A stretch of DNA of 64,000 bases from Selaginella moellendorffii (Eukaryota > Streptophyta > Lycopodiopsida > Selaginellales > Selaginellaceae). The notes under the pieces were generated by a model that saw nothing but the letters and a program-made list of their open reading frames with translations, was not told where the DNA came from and searched no databases. The stretch spans positions 230,347-294,346 of the forward strand of contig NW_003314269.1 in NCBI RefSeq assembly GCF_000143415.4. The letters run 5' to 3'. Below are positions 44,501 to 55,664 of this stretch, piece by piece. Both the position numbers and the translations under genes were made by a program. How positions within the stretch are numbered: the stretch's first letter is position 1; each line of letters starts with the position of its first letter.

Positions 44501-44957
44501 TGCACGGCTCAATACCGCTGGCCTTGGCAAGCCACACTCCTTGTGTTGTCTGAGACCTACGCAAAGCATAAGGAAGGAAAAAGCCTAGAACAAGCAAACA
44601 CCAACCTTCCCTTGAAAGCATCCATTTCTCGAAACCTCGTACGAAACAAATGGTTCAAGAGCGTGCTCTTCCCTGTTCACATCAAAAGAAAAGAGAGAGA
44701 GAGAGAGAGAGATTTTTTTTGGATATGATCTAAACACACCTACCGCTGCTTTGTGGACCCATAATCGACACCACAGCATAGGATAGCCCACATTCCGGCA
44801 GCCTCACGGATTTCACAAACTCTTCCAATCCAGCCTCGTTAAATTTACCGCTCCCGTCAATCAGCTGCATCGTGGGCACCGTGAATCCATTCTCCTGAAT
44901 CGAGCAATAGACGATTGGAAACAATCGAAGAAGAAAGAAACAAACCTGGCTATGCAT
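41579..44957 (-). CDS. RHD3: ROOT HAIR DEFECTIVE 3 (atlastin/Sey1-type dynamin GTPase)
   Basis: Many short exons on the minus strand. Exon 1 is only MHSQ, followed by [18 protein letters not shown]. The GTPase motifs are [16 protein letters not shown] (P loop, split by an intron), [15 protein letters not shown] (G3) and LFVIRDKTK (G4). Helical-bundle exons follow ([15 protein letters not shown]). Two C-terminal membrane segments precede an amphipathic, Ser-rich tail ending [14 protein letters not shown]3/Sey1 proteins fuse ER tubules. A 100-N gap at 43901-44000 hides the stretch between [10 protein letters not shown] and [10 protein letters not shown], where relatives have far more than 33 residues, so sequence is missing. 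It is head-to-head with the APR-B gene, 334 bp between starts. Confidence 0.9.
43901..44000. other. Assembly gap (100 N)
   Basis: Exactly 100 N, a conventional unknown-length gap, inside the RHD3 gene. Confidence 0.99.
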
Positions 44958-45291
44958 CTTGTGGAAGGATCGGGCAAGAATGCTGGGAGAATGGATCCAA
45001 GAACCCTAGAAGGCACTAGGCAATGCTGGATCGATCGATTCGCACAAAACCCCTCAAAACCCTGCTCGCGATCAGATGCACGCCGATCTGTGCCGATGAA
45101 TGCTGGCGACTGGATCGATTTCGATCGGAGCCACGCGCCTCACGATCGGCGCTCGCTAGGGAACGGGAACACAAAATAGGGCAGAGCGACTGCTCTGTTT
45201 CGTTGCCCACTGTAGGGCATTTGTGGGGAAATAAAAAAACTCCCAATTGCGTGTGAAAAACCCAAACCCTTTCTCTTTGGACGAGGGAGAC

Positions 45292-46813
45292 ATGGCGGCT
45301 ATGGCGCTAGGGCATCATCACCTCTCCTTCGCGGCAGCTCCTTCGTCCGGTCGCCCTGCCAGGTAAGAATTCCTCGCAAAAATGCGACTGCATTTCGATC
45401 GATCGACACGATTTTCCATTTCTTCCGATCACGATGTGATTTGCATGCGCGATTCAAAAGAATAGCTCGTTTGCCTCGCAAAATTCTCTAGCTTTGTGGC
45501 TTAGCTTTCGAAGTTTCGTGTTCCTTCTCTCTCACCTCTTTTTTTTTTTTTTTTTGTAGAGATTCCTCGCTATTGGGTGGGAACTTCGCTTCTTTGCATA
45601 GGATCCTATCGAAGAGCCACGCCCGTGTTCTTCACCACAGTGTAAGCTGTGCTGCCGTGGTCAAGGAGAAAGAGGCCTTGGACATCCAGCAGTGGAACGA
45701 TGAGGCTTACGAGGCAAGGCTACAGCACTTGGAATCACAGGCGAAAAGTGTTCTCCAGAAAACGATCGAGTGCTTTGAGAGACCAGCTTTTCCCTGTGCC
45801 TTGATCGCCGGTGATGTGGTAAGTCCATACATATTTTTCTCGAGCGTTCTAGTTCTTTGTTTTGTTTTGAAGATTTCTTCTGAGCTTGCAGGTGATGTTA
45901 GACTTGCTCCACAAAATCGGCGCCTTTGAAAAGGAGGCCGTGAAAGTCATATTCATTGACACTTTCCATTTGTTCCCGGAGACGTACACCTTTCTGAAGA
46001 GCCTCGAGGTATGGAGAGCTATCTCCTGACGTTGGAAAAATTCATGTATGGCATTGCAGGATAAGTATGACTTCAAGGCCCGTGTGTTTCACGCAGCGGA
46101 CTTTACCACCAAGGAGGAATACCTTGCAAAGCATGGATCGGACCTCTACATTAGGGTAAATCTGTCAGACAATCCCTCCGCTTCATGTGATTGGGAAAAA
46201 CGTTGTAGAATATAGACGAGTATGACAAGATCTGCAAGGTGGAGCCTTTCAATCGAGCCTTGTCGAGTCTCCAGGTAAGGGGAGAGATTGAAGCTGCCGT
46301 TTTCTTCTAACAATTTCTCCAGGTTGATGCGATGATAAATGGAAGAAGACGTGATCATGGCGCTGAAAGAGCTCATCTGGAGGTAAGCCGACATAATACT
46401 ATTTAGTCAGTGTATAAAGTTGAGGCCTTTCAGGTAGCTCAAGCTGGAAAGATGGTGAATGTCCAGCCACTTGCATACTGGGAATTCAGGCGAGTTTATT
46501 TCTTGTTATTGCAATCTAGAGATAGTTGAGGTTTGTTTTTCTCCCAGGGATTGCTGGAGCTACCTGAAGAAAAATAGCGTTCCCTATCATCCACTTCACG
46601 ACAAGGGGTATCCAAGCATTGGAGACGTCCAAAGCACGCTGCCAGTGCCTAAAGAGAAATGGTTCGAGTATGGTGGAGAGCGATCTGGCCGCTTCCAGGT
46701 ATTGCGAATAAAGATAGCACTGAAAGAGAAACTGATTTTACTTGAATATCCAGGGCCTCACGAACAAAGATGGCTCGCTCAAGACTGAATGCGGGATACA
46801 CACCCAAAAGTAG
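45292..46813 (+). CDS. APR-B: APS/PAPS reductase, cluster-less APR-B type
   Basis: About eight exons encode some 310 residues. A Ser/Ala/Arg-rich N-terminus (MAAMALGHHHLSFAAAPSSG and on) looks like a plastid transit peptide. The adenylyl-sulfate reductase core follows: ALIAGDVVMLDLL, KVIFIDTFHLFPET, FNRAL, MINGRRRDHGAER, WSYLKKNSVPYHPLHDKGYPS. It ends in the catalytic Cys motif KTECGIH close to the C-terminus. The CC and CxxC pairs that hold the 4Fe-4S cluster are absent (YDKICKVEP stands at the first site) and there is no thioredoxin-like C-terminal domain. This matches APR-B described from the moss Physcomitrella. It reduces APS and/or PAPS to sulfite in sulfate assimilation. Confidence 0.87.
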
Positions 46814-48089
46814 TCGAAGTTTGTTTCTAGGGACAAAATCAAAGGAATAAAACACCTCTTTTCCCAAAAGAAAGGAATATGTAATATTGTTTTTGGTTTG
46901 CTTAAGCAAGCCAGTAGGATATAACTAAAATATACCATCTAATGGTTGTTATTTAGATTAATTTTGTATTTATAATTTATAAACTTTTCTAAACATTTTC
47001 TAACATATTTTAGTTTATTCCAATGGTTGATATTCAATAAAATTAATCTTGTGTATATAAATTATAAACATGTTTATAGTTTTAAACTTATATTTGTGAG
47101 TGTATAAAATATAGAAATGAATTACAGAAATATGCATATCAATTAGCCCAAAAAAAACCTCTAGCTTGTATATAAAAGTGATTGGTTTAGATTAAAAACA
47201 ATCTGATAACTATCAAAATCCCATTACATCAATATTAATGTTTGACATTATAATTATACATTTGGACCTTATATCATCTTCTCAAAAGGATAAGAGGCAG
47301 TCAAAGTTCTTTGGTTGACAAGCTGAGATCTAAAGGAATATTAAGACAAGGCATCAATAGATCTATAAGTTATATCAATTATTCCTACTCCCTTTATATA
47401 AAGTGTTTTAACTGCTATATATACACAATTTCTAAACAATCTACCTATTGAATATCACAAATCCTTAAGCCCTAAAGTGGAGTTGAAGCTATGCCCTGTG
47501 GTAGTGGTCAAAAAGGAAGTCTAACGAATGTAATATGTTTGGACTAAAAGCTCTAACTCGGAAAGTCAAGAGCAAAATTGAGCTTCAAATAAAATGCTTA
47601 AGGAATGAATATAAAACAATTGATGAATGAATTTCTAGAAAATGACATAAGAAGGACTGACACATGGAAGTGTGAGGACTGAGTCTAATATAGAATTCAA
47701 AATGGAGTCTAAGAAGGAGTTTGAGATGCAATCTAAAATAGAATCTAAAATGGAGTTTTAGAAGAGTCCAAGATGGGGACCGAGATTAGGACCTAGATCA
47801 AGACTAGGACCGAAACCGAAACCAGAACCAAGACCAAGCCAAATCTGAGTTTGAGGGTGAAAGTCCAAAGCAATTGTCTCCTAGACTTTAGGGGTTTGGT
47901 GAGTTCTAGATAACACAAAATTTTAGAAAATCCATTGATATTAGAATAACAGACTCATCAAGAGTATGAAAAGAGTGTGAAGAAAGGAGAGGAGCTCAAG
48001 AAAAGGCATCAATATTAATTATAGAATTTCTTGGGCAATGAACAACCTCGAAATCATATATTTGAATCTTTAGGCCCTATTGATCAATA
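46814..48089. other. AT-rich gene-free stretch
   Basis: No supported gene. The base composition changes sharply from the flanking genes to AT-rich. It holds a degenerate purine-rich simple repeat (47660-47830) and otherwise unremarkable sequence, probably decayed retroelement. Confidence 0.6.
47660..47830. repeat. Degenerate short-period repeat
   Basis: Variants of a roughly 12-nt word (aaaatggagtct, aaaatagaatct) recur from 47695 to 47760. They pass into variants of a 6-nt word (ggaccg, agacca) from 47775 to 47825. No gene is implied. Confidence 0.55.
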
Positions 48090-49373
48090 ACAAAATAACC
48101 ATATTAACGAAGTAATTTCTATTTCAATAGCAAAGTAACTGTAACATAATCACTTTCTAATAATGTCTGAAAACCATGCAAGTATGCATGAAGTTTCTCA
48201 AAACTTCAAATTGCAACTAAACACTCCTCTACTATAGAGTAGTTCATCTCTATTAGTTATAATATACAGCTAATATATGCAATAGGATAGCATTAATCAA
48301 GCACACTCAAGCTCTTTTGCATCAATACACCTCCAAAACTGATATAAAAAACATTTATGTGTAAAATGAATAGTTAGAATATGTTAGAATTAAAGGAGTC
48401 GTTAGCAACTCTTTGAGATCCGTAAATATTTGCTCATGGTCCATATACTAAATGAAGATGATGTTGACGACTTCAACAATACTCATAACAATGTAGTATG
48501 ACTAGAAAAATGATCAATAAACGATTGAGATATTGCATCGGGTCTAATAAGCACTACACATCATTTACACATTTTAGAGTAAGAACTTTAGAACAGCTAT
48601 AAATTTCTCAAGATCAATTTATAAACCTTTATAAAAAATATAGTACCCAAGATAAGTCGTATCCTTGCACCCAAACATGCACTTCTACTGTTTCAATTTT
48701 AAACCAACATCCCATAACCCATTCAACACCTTGCGAATATCATGAATGTGCTCTTCCCATATCCCTCTTGAATTGATCAAAACATCATTAATGAAGTTAG
48801 CAGTCACCTTTGACATAAATTCAAAAGCTTCGTCAACTGGGCTTTTTATATTTATCATAAAGAACTTCGTCCATCATCTGCTAGAAAGTTGCTCAAGCAT
48901 TATTCAAATTGAATAGCATCATCAAAAACTCGTACAAACCAAATGCCAAGGACTTTGAGGCTTTTGGATAACACCCTTTTCTAACACCCTTTGATGTTCC
49001 TCTATAAAATCTTGATCTCCCTTAGTGCTAAACACTTAATAAAAACTTTGATTAAATGAGTATCCTCAATTGAAATAAGATGACATGTTGCAATCTTAAC
49101 CCTAAATGAGAGGTCAAAGTTGAAGAGATCAACATACTCCTTTTTGAGTCCATCCACCACTATAACATATAGATTGTTAGAGGAATTTGGAGAGGGAATA
49201 GAGGAGTAATATGGATATACAATAAGAAACAATGGGGAGATAAAAATGATAAAAGTAGAGGTGGAAGTGGAAAGATAAGGGGGAGCAAAAGTTAGAGGAA
49301 TGGATAAAATATGAAGAAGTATGAGACAAAGGGGGAAAATTTCATAATTACGCTTGGCATGATTCCACTGCAA
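48090..49373 (-). mobile_element. Decayed Ty3/gypsy-type pol relic
   Basis: Read on the minus strand with stops ignored, this region shows the order of a Ty3/gypsy polymerase. A pre-RT segment lies at 49002-49373. RT words follow near 48934-48840 (YEFLMMLF, then QMMDEVLYDKY, equivalent to the usual YEFLVMPFGL...FQ.MMD...). The catalytic region near 48800 reads NFINDVLI in place of the FxDD core. A GLKLKQ-stop-KCMFGCKDTTYLGY block lies near 48710-48640. RNase H words lie near 48380 (TPLILTYSNYSF) and 48240-48130 (NYSIVEECLVAI, LHAYLHGFQTLLESDYVTV). Many stops are present and the catalytic Asp is changed. LTRs were not identified. Confidence 0.7.
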
Positions 49374-51480
49374 TTAATCCATATCAAGGATGAAGTCAAA
49401 AACTTGACTTGGTATTACCCATAACAATTAAAGTTCAAACTCAAAATCTCCTACACACAAAGCTAAATTTACTTTATCCTATGCACATATATATGTATGG
49501 CTATTGCCATAAAGAATGAAGATTGGCTTCACCACATAACACAACTGTAGATGGTAATATATGGCAACATGCTGAGTAATAGAAGATAAACTTAAACTTA
49601 TATCAACTAACATAGAGAAAATAATAGAAAACCTCTTGTTATAAAAATGAGCTTGGAAAGTAAATATTAAATGTTCTAGTGCTGAGTGAACCTCTTGATA
49701 GTACTTACAAAAGAAGGATGAAAGGGTTATTAACTTATTCGCTCAAACACTTTCTATTACTCATATGACTCCTTATTTCCCAGAAGATTCTTTATGTCAA
49801 AACTTTCCACTTCAACAATACTAGCAAAACATTATTGATGATAAGGCTTCCACTTAAGAAAATGAAGGATGTTAATCCAGAAAATGCTGATAATACAGAT
49901 ATATGTGGCTAACCTCATCACATATTTAACAATAGATATCACAATTATAACCACATCCTCACTTTTATCCTTGAACATGAGTAGCAATAATATGAACTTT
50001 AATTAGAATAGGACCATTTCCTTTAGAAAGGGAAGTTGAAGGACATATAACAAGAAGTGGAAAAGGCAATATTTTATAATGTTATGTCAGTCAAAGAGCA
50101 TTGTCAAAGGTGGCTGGAATAAGTGTGTGTATAAATCCCATAATATCTTGATAAAATGTTAGCTATAATATTTGTAACTTGATCTATTTTGACATATTTG
50201 GCTCCATACAAAGCAAGAGGCTTTAGAAGTTAACACCAAATTGCATCATTGATTTAGATAATCCAAAACAAAGATGATATAATTGTTAAAAAGCATCAAT
50301 CACAATCATTAGCATGTCCAAATGCACATTTGAAAAAAAATTTGGAAGAATATTCTAATCCATATGAAATATAATCCCAAACATCAAATAAAGTATTACT
50401 AAAAACTTTGCCCTTCAAGAATAAATTGCATGCCTCTCATAATATTAATTTTTAAAATTAGGTATATAACATTTTTAGAAGTAACATCATCATCTAAATA
50501 TTTTACAAGGTCAAATTTGTTAAAATTAGTATTTAATAAAGTCACTTAAATAAAACAACAAACTTAAAAATAGTAATAATTTATTTTTCTCTATCAGGAT
50601 TTATATTATAGTACTTCAGATACTAAAAGCTTAATTTTAGAGAATATTTAAATTAATTAAATTAAAAGAATTCTAGGAGTCACAACTTATTATTACTCAC
50701 TATATTATCAGTTTTAGAGTGGTACAAAAATTAACATTTTGTGGTAAAGAGAGTCTAATTTTTTTTCAAACAAACATTAAATTATCTATTTTTACTAATT
50801 AAAATGTAAATAAAATTTTAAAGATTTAATAGCATGCCTATCTACTATAATGTCAATATGACTTTTTTTTGTCACAAACTCATAAAAGTGATGAGATATA
50901 ATATTTGCTACATATTTATAAAAATATTAATAAATGGTTAATGATTAAAAAACTATAAAACATTATTGATAAAAATAAATTTAAGAAAAGTCTTTTCATT
51001 AAAGCTTAGTCTATAGCATTTGCGAATACCAAACTTAATTTTTGATAAATCTTAGTCATATTTATTTCCTAAAAAAATTGATAAAATTAGTTGTAAATTT
51101 ATTTTTTAATAAAATATAAAATAAATTTATTATTATTTTAATAATAAATATATTTATTTTATCTATGATATTTAAAAATAATAAAAAGTGTGGGTAAAAA
51201 GAATTAATTTTTTTAGAGTAATACCAAGAACCAAAACCAAATAATTAAATACTTTTTTAAAAACAATTATAGCTCTTTAAAAAAGTTATGAGGATGTGGG
51301 TTAGGATAATTTTCTACTTTGAAAATCTTTTTACCATTATTATATTTTATAGAAAAAGTACTTTGTTTGTTGTTATTCATCCAAATGAATATTTCCTATT
51401 TTAAATATAATTAAATATTTCTTTAAAATTTCAATATGATTTAAAATATTTCAATGCAATATAATTTTTATAATAACATT
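49374..51480. other. AT-rich gene-free stretch
   Basis: Very AT-rich sequence without a supported gene, tRNA or clear repeat array. It probably contains the 5' remains of the retroelement at 48090-49373. I see nothing further that can be named. Confidence 0.6.
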
Positions 51481-51756
51481 AATAATGACTATGGTTGAGT
51501 GTGGAGGAAAACAATTTGGCCGCTGAGCACTAAGCTAGTGTTAAAAGACAAACTGATTTTAATCTCACTAAAAACAACAAAAAAAGAAAAACTGCTTGAG
51601 AACAATGCTCATTTCCAAAAATCATTTCCAGAACTGAAAGCTCTGAAAGAAAGAATGAAAAACTTTCTGAGGCTCAAGTTAGAACTGCGTTTAGTCTGTG
51701 GGCACAAACCCGAGCAGAATTTCATAGGCAACCTGGAAGAACTCGTCATATAAGGA

Positions 51757-53929
51757 TTAACAAATTCGACAGGCTCTACCTTCCTCCAGTTGCCAGATTA
51801 AAAGCAGTGCTGGAAGCAACCGTGGAATCCCATCTGGAAAACAATCCTAAAATAAATGGCATGGTAATTTCGTCTGCAGCGAAGATCAATTTATAAAACC
51901 AGAAAAAAAGAGGAAAAGGATAATTACCAAAAGTGGCGAGCCTGGAGTGGAGCCTTGACACTGCTACCTCGTTACTCACAACTTCAAAGTGGAACTCCAG
52001 GCCAGATGGAAACCTCTTCCTTGCAACTATCCACTGCCACAGTTCAACATAAGGAAACGTCTTGATGAGCTCAACTGCGATTTGCAGTAGAAATCTGGGA
52101 ACGGTGAGAGACGCGTGTAATATCGTGAAAAAAGTGTAAAACACCGACGTTGTGGGAAGCAGCAGGAGGAGCGGCGTAAACATTAGAGAAGCAACCACGA
52201 GCTCTTCCACTGAATACTCGTAGCTATCAATCCGGTTTCTCAACGGATTAAACTTTCGACCCCTGAAAAAACGTTTGTCAAGAAAAATTAAATAGAAAAG
52301 TTGTCTTGTGTTACCTGAACATTCGCCACAACGCTGCGAGTACCTTGAGCTGGTTCCCATATATGAAGGCGGTCACTCTTTGAAGCATAGTTATGTGAGC
52401 AGTCGCCATAAAGACAGCGTCCACCATAACTGAGGTTGAGACGCTGGCACCGAGTAGAATCGAGACTGCTCCCAGGCATTGTAACAACCGAACAGAAGCT
52501 GGGAAAAGCTCCAGAAACGTCAAGAAAGCCTGGGTGACGTTCAAAGCGGCAGTCCCCATAACCTCGGCAAGCTCGTTGTTAAGCTTGAAGCCGGCTGGAA
52601 CTCCCATGAGCCAGATGCATCCAGTTCGCAGGACGTCGTTGGTCAAGAAGCAAGAGAGAGTCACGACGAACACCGCGATGGCGTTTTGGAACATAAGCAC
52701 AAGGACGCCAAGCACCGTGCCAAGCACTAAATCCACGGCTATCTTGAACCATAACGAATGTCTCAGCAAGTCAAGTCGATGGAAAACGGCTGCATTTGGA
52801 TGTTGAGGCCTGCAAATGCAAATGCAAACACAAACTTCAAGAAAAAAAAAAGAAGCCAAAAACATACCCGTCAGTGCACCAGAAAAATACCGAAGGCCAC
52901 ATACTAAGCTCCTGGAATCGATTCTGAATGCTTTGGAACGTACTGCTAGAACGCAGTGCACAGCTCACAAGTGGCATTGAAAGGAGCCAGTTTGACGCCA
53001 GAAACCAGACCCGACTAGCAGCAAAGTATAGTGAGGATAAAATAGCAGCCACTCCGGTCAAGACACTGCAAAATTATCAACATGAGCACAGAAACTAAGC
53101 ATCATAACAACTTACATAGAAAATGTGTCTCGGAACGTCGAATGAGCAACTTTGTCAGTCGCAGCATCCAGAAAAGAAGCACAGTTAAGCTGCCGCGTCA
53201 CCATAGCCTGTATAGCAACCACAATATAAATCCTGCTTCTCGCGTTCAAGTAACATCAAATGACTTCTTACCAAAGAAAACTTACGATATCTGGACCTCT
53301 ATTTTGCTGCTCAAGCTCTAGAATCCAGTAAGGCTTCTTGTCAATGTTTCCTGGCTCAAAACTTTGGAGCCTGAAACACGAGGGGAAAAAATCCCACTGC
53401 TGGAGTGAAAAATGGTGGCTCCGGAAGAGAGGGGGATTGTACAGAACAAACTAAAATCACGAGAAAACTTAAAAGAAGAAGGAAAAAAAAAATCCGAATG
53501 ACTTACGTGAACTTTCGGTGAGCATGGCTTGCCTTCGAGAGTGATGGAACAATGCGTGGGAGTCGAAAATCCATCCCGGGCGGCAGCGCAGGAGCATGTT
53601 ATCCACAACTTGCTCCTCGATTCCGGCATGGCAAGCTCTCGCGGCTCTAGCTCGTTGGCAATACACAAGCCAAGCACACAGACATCCCCGCAGCATTCTT
53701 CTAGCGCTCGCAAGCTGCGCCTTGTGAAGAATCCCTACACAGAGAGACAGAGAGAGGGAGAAAGGGATCGCGGAAAAATCTCAATGCTGCTCACCTCCAG
53801 ATCAAATGCCGGAGCCGCCGCAGCCACGACGAGATCAGCACAGCGCCTGTGAAGATTGATCCATCCCAGCAGCGCCAGAGGCCCGCCCTGGCGGAGGCGC
53901 GGAGGCCACCATATCCGACAAAGCTCCAT
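51757..53929 (-). CDS. PIGQ: GPI-GlcNAc transferase subunit Q (PIG-Q/GPI1)
   Basis: Multi-exon minus-strand gene with several membrane helices. The diagnostic part is the block around WLMGVPAGFKLNNELAEVMG, then GRKFNPLRNRIDSYEYSVEE and LMFTPLLLLLPTTSVFYTFF, which match the GPI1 family core (GRKxNxLRxRxD, then a hydrophobic LLPTT segment). N-terminal exons (MELCRIWWPPRLRQGG, ALEECCGDVCVLGLC) are less conserved. PIG-Q stabilises the ER complex that starts GPI-anchor synthesis by moving GlcNAc from UDP-GlcNAc to phosphatidylinositol. The last exon is uncertain: a splice to 51757 gives DGIPRLLPALLLIW and a stop, while reading through gives a stop at 51776. Its start codon is only 90 bp from that of the divergent MERIT40 gene. 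Confidence 0.85.
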
Positions 53930-54019
53930 TACAAATATTTGGCCTAGGTTTAGGGTTCTACCACTTTACACCTTTTAGAGGAGAATATAGAATATGCTCT
54001 GAGAGCTAGGTTTTGGGGC

Positions 54020-54965
54020 ATGGATTCTTACAGGACATGGGATATAGCGCACTGGCCAGAGGACATCGTGCTGTGCGTGGATGTGGATTTGGAGATGGAT
54101 TCCGAGCTCAAGAAGGGCCACGCACTGACGAGGATGGATGCGATCAAGCAAGCGCTTCTAATGTTCGTGCATTCCAAGCTCCTCATGTCGGCCGATCACG
54201 CATTTTCCATCGCTACCATCGGACAGGGGGCTTCTTGGGTGAGTGGCAGGCTCTTGCCAGCAGCAAAAATTCTTTCGCGATCTAGTCTCTGGTTCTCGAG
54301 ATTTCGCTGCAGAGATTTTTTCATTTGGTCCTCTGGAAGTTTTGGCTTAAGATTCTCTTTTCTGTGTAGCACTCACACCAATATCTACGCGACTTCGATG
54401 CAATCTCGACCTCGATTCGCAGCTTGAGCTCTCAAGGCTCTTACACAAAGTGTGACCTCTCCAGCCTCTTTCAGCTCATACTTCCCGACGCCAGAGCCTC
54501 CAAGAAACGAAGTCGAGCTTTTCGAGTGGTAAGAGCATTTTTGGTTTTCTCCTTCGTAGATGAGCTCATACCCTGTGTTTGCTTCGTATCCAGATCCTCG
54601 TCTACTGCAGATCAAACACTGTTCCAAAGTTTAACATCCACATTCCGGATCCAAGCCTTGTAGTTTTCGACGCTCTCTACCTCCACGACAAGCCAAATCC
54701 CAGCAACTGTCCCCAGCAAGTGTACGATGCTCTGGTGGAGATTTTGGAGAGGGTTCACGCTCACAGTTACATCTTTGAGAGTGGAGGTGGTCTCACGCGT
54801 GTGCTCTTCAGACACATTTGTCAGCTCTTGGCTCATCCCCAGCAGCGCTGCTTGCAAGACGATTCTCTTCCTGTGGATCTTTCCAAGCCGAATGCTCCGG
54901 CCGCTGCTACAGATGGATCCGCACAGAATCAGGTGGATGAGAAAATAAACTCGTTGGCGATATGA
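54020..54965 (+). CDS. BABAM1: BRISC and BRCA1-A complex member 1 (MERIT40/BABAM1)
   Basis: Four exons encode about 250 residues with a single vWA-like domain: PEDIVLCVDVDLEMDSE, RMDAIKQALLMFVHSKL, HAFSIATIGQGASW, SIRSLSSQGSYTKCDLSSLF, RVILVYCRSNTVPKF, LVVFDALYLHDKPNP, and a C-terminal segment with YIFESGGGLTRVLFRHICQLLAHPQQR. This fits MERIT40, the adaptor of the K63-deubiquitinating BRISC and BRCA1-A complexes in DNA repair. It ends in a polar tail at 54965. It shares a very short divergent promoter with PIG-Q. Confidence 0.85.
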
Positions 54966-55027
54966 TTTACTTTTTGCCTTAATCTGCTAAGTTTTGGGAT
55001 CTCAAGCACCAATAAAACAGCAGCGAA

Positions 55028-55110
55028 TCCGACCTGCCGGAATCGAACCAGCGACCTAAGGATGTCTGAGCAACTACAGTCCTCCGCTCTACCAACTGAG
55101 CTAAGGTCGG
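55028..55110 (-). tRNA. tRNA-Tyr(GTA) with intron
   Basis: On the minus strand: acceptor CCGACCT pairing with AGGTCGG plus discriminator A; D arm TAGCTCAGTTGGTAGAG; anticodon GTA; T arm GGTTCGATTCC. A 10-nt intron (plus-strand 55064-55073) follows the base 3' to the anticodon, where nuclear tRNA-Tyr introns occur. The mature length is 73 nt. Confidence 0.93.
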
Positions 55111-55664
55111 TTTTATGATAAACCCGTTTGCTTAGGTATCTTAAAAATATTCTCTTTAAAAAACTATTTAATCCATCAGGATTTTACTATCAGTCCTCTT
55201 TTTTTTTTCTTTGATGATTTCTTTATTTTTTGGATACTCTACTGGAAAAATATGGCTACAATGCAATGGTGACTGATGTGTTGATGGACTATTAACAGCT
55301 TCATGCATAACTAAAGATCAAATACTGTGTAAAGGAACTCACAAGTTGTAGGGTGAATTTGGTGTGTAGATGCAGGAGACAATGATATTACTCAAACAGT
55401 ATATCGTTATATACACTATACTCATCGTTATATTGAATAACGATGGACATATCCTGAATGTTCACCAGAAGAACCTGAACCATTCATATTACAAAACAGC
55501 ATAGATAACAAGGAACAGCTTGTTAGAAATCAGAAGAAAGTATCAAGAATTGTATAGTCCAAATTCGGCTTATATTGTTAAGGCTCTTCTTGTTTTGGCT
55601 TGAAGTACCTGGAAGATCACATATACATTCCAAGTAGACAACTTTACCCTGGGCTTAAACAACA
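55111..55664. other. Intergenic stretch
   Basis: No gene seen. It contains a small inverted-looking AT segment around 55398-55445 (repeated tatcgttata words) and presumably the 3' region of the DNL-type gene. Confidence 0.5.

Noticed and set aside
44690-44713. GA repeat in an RHD3 intron
   Set aside because: It is a simple dinucleotide run, ordinary in introns.
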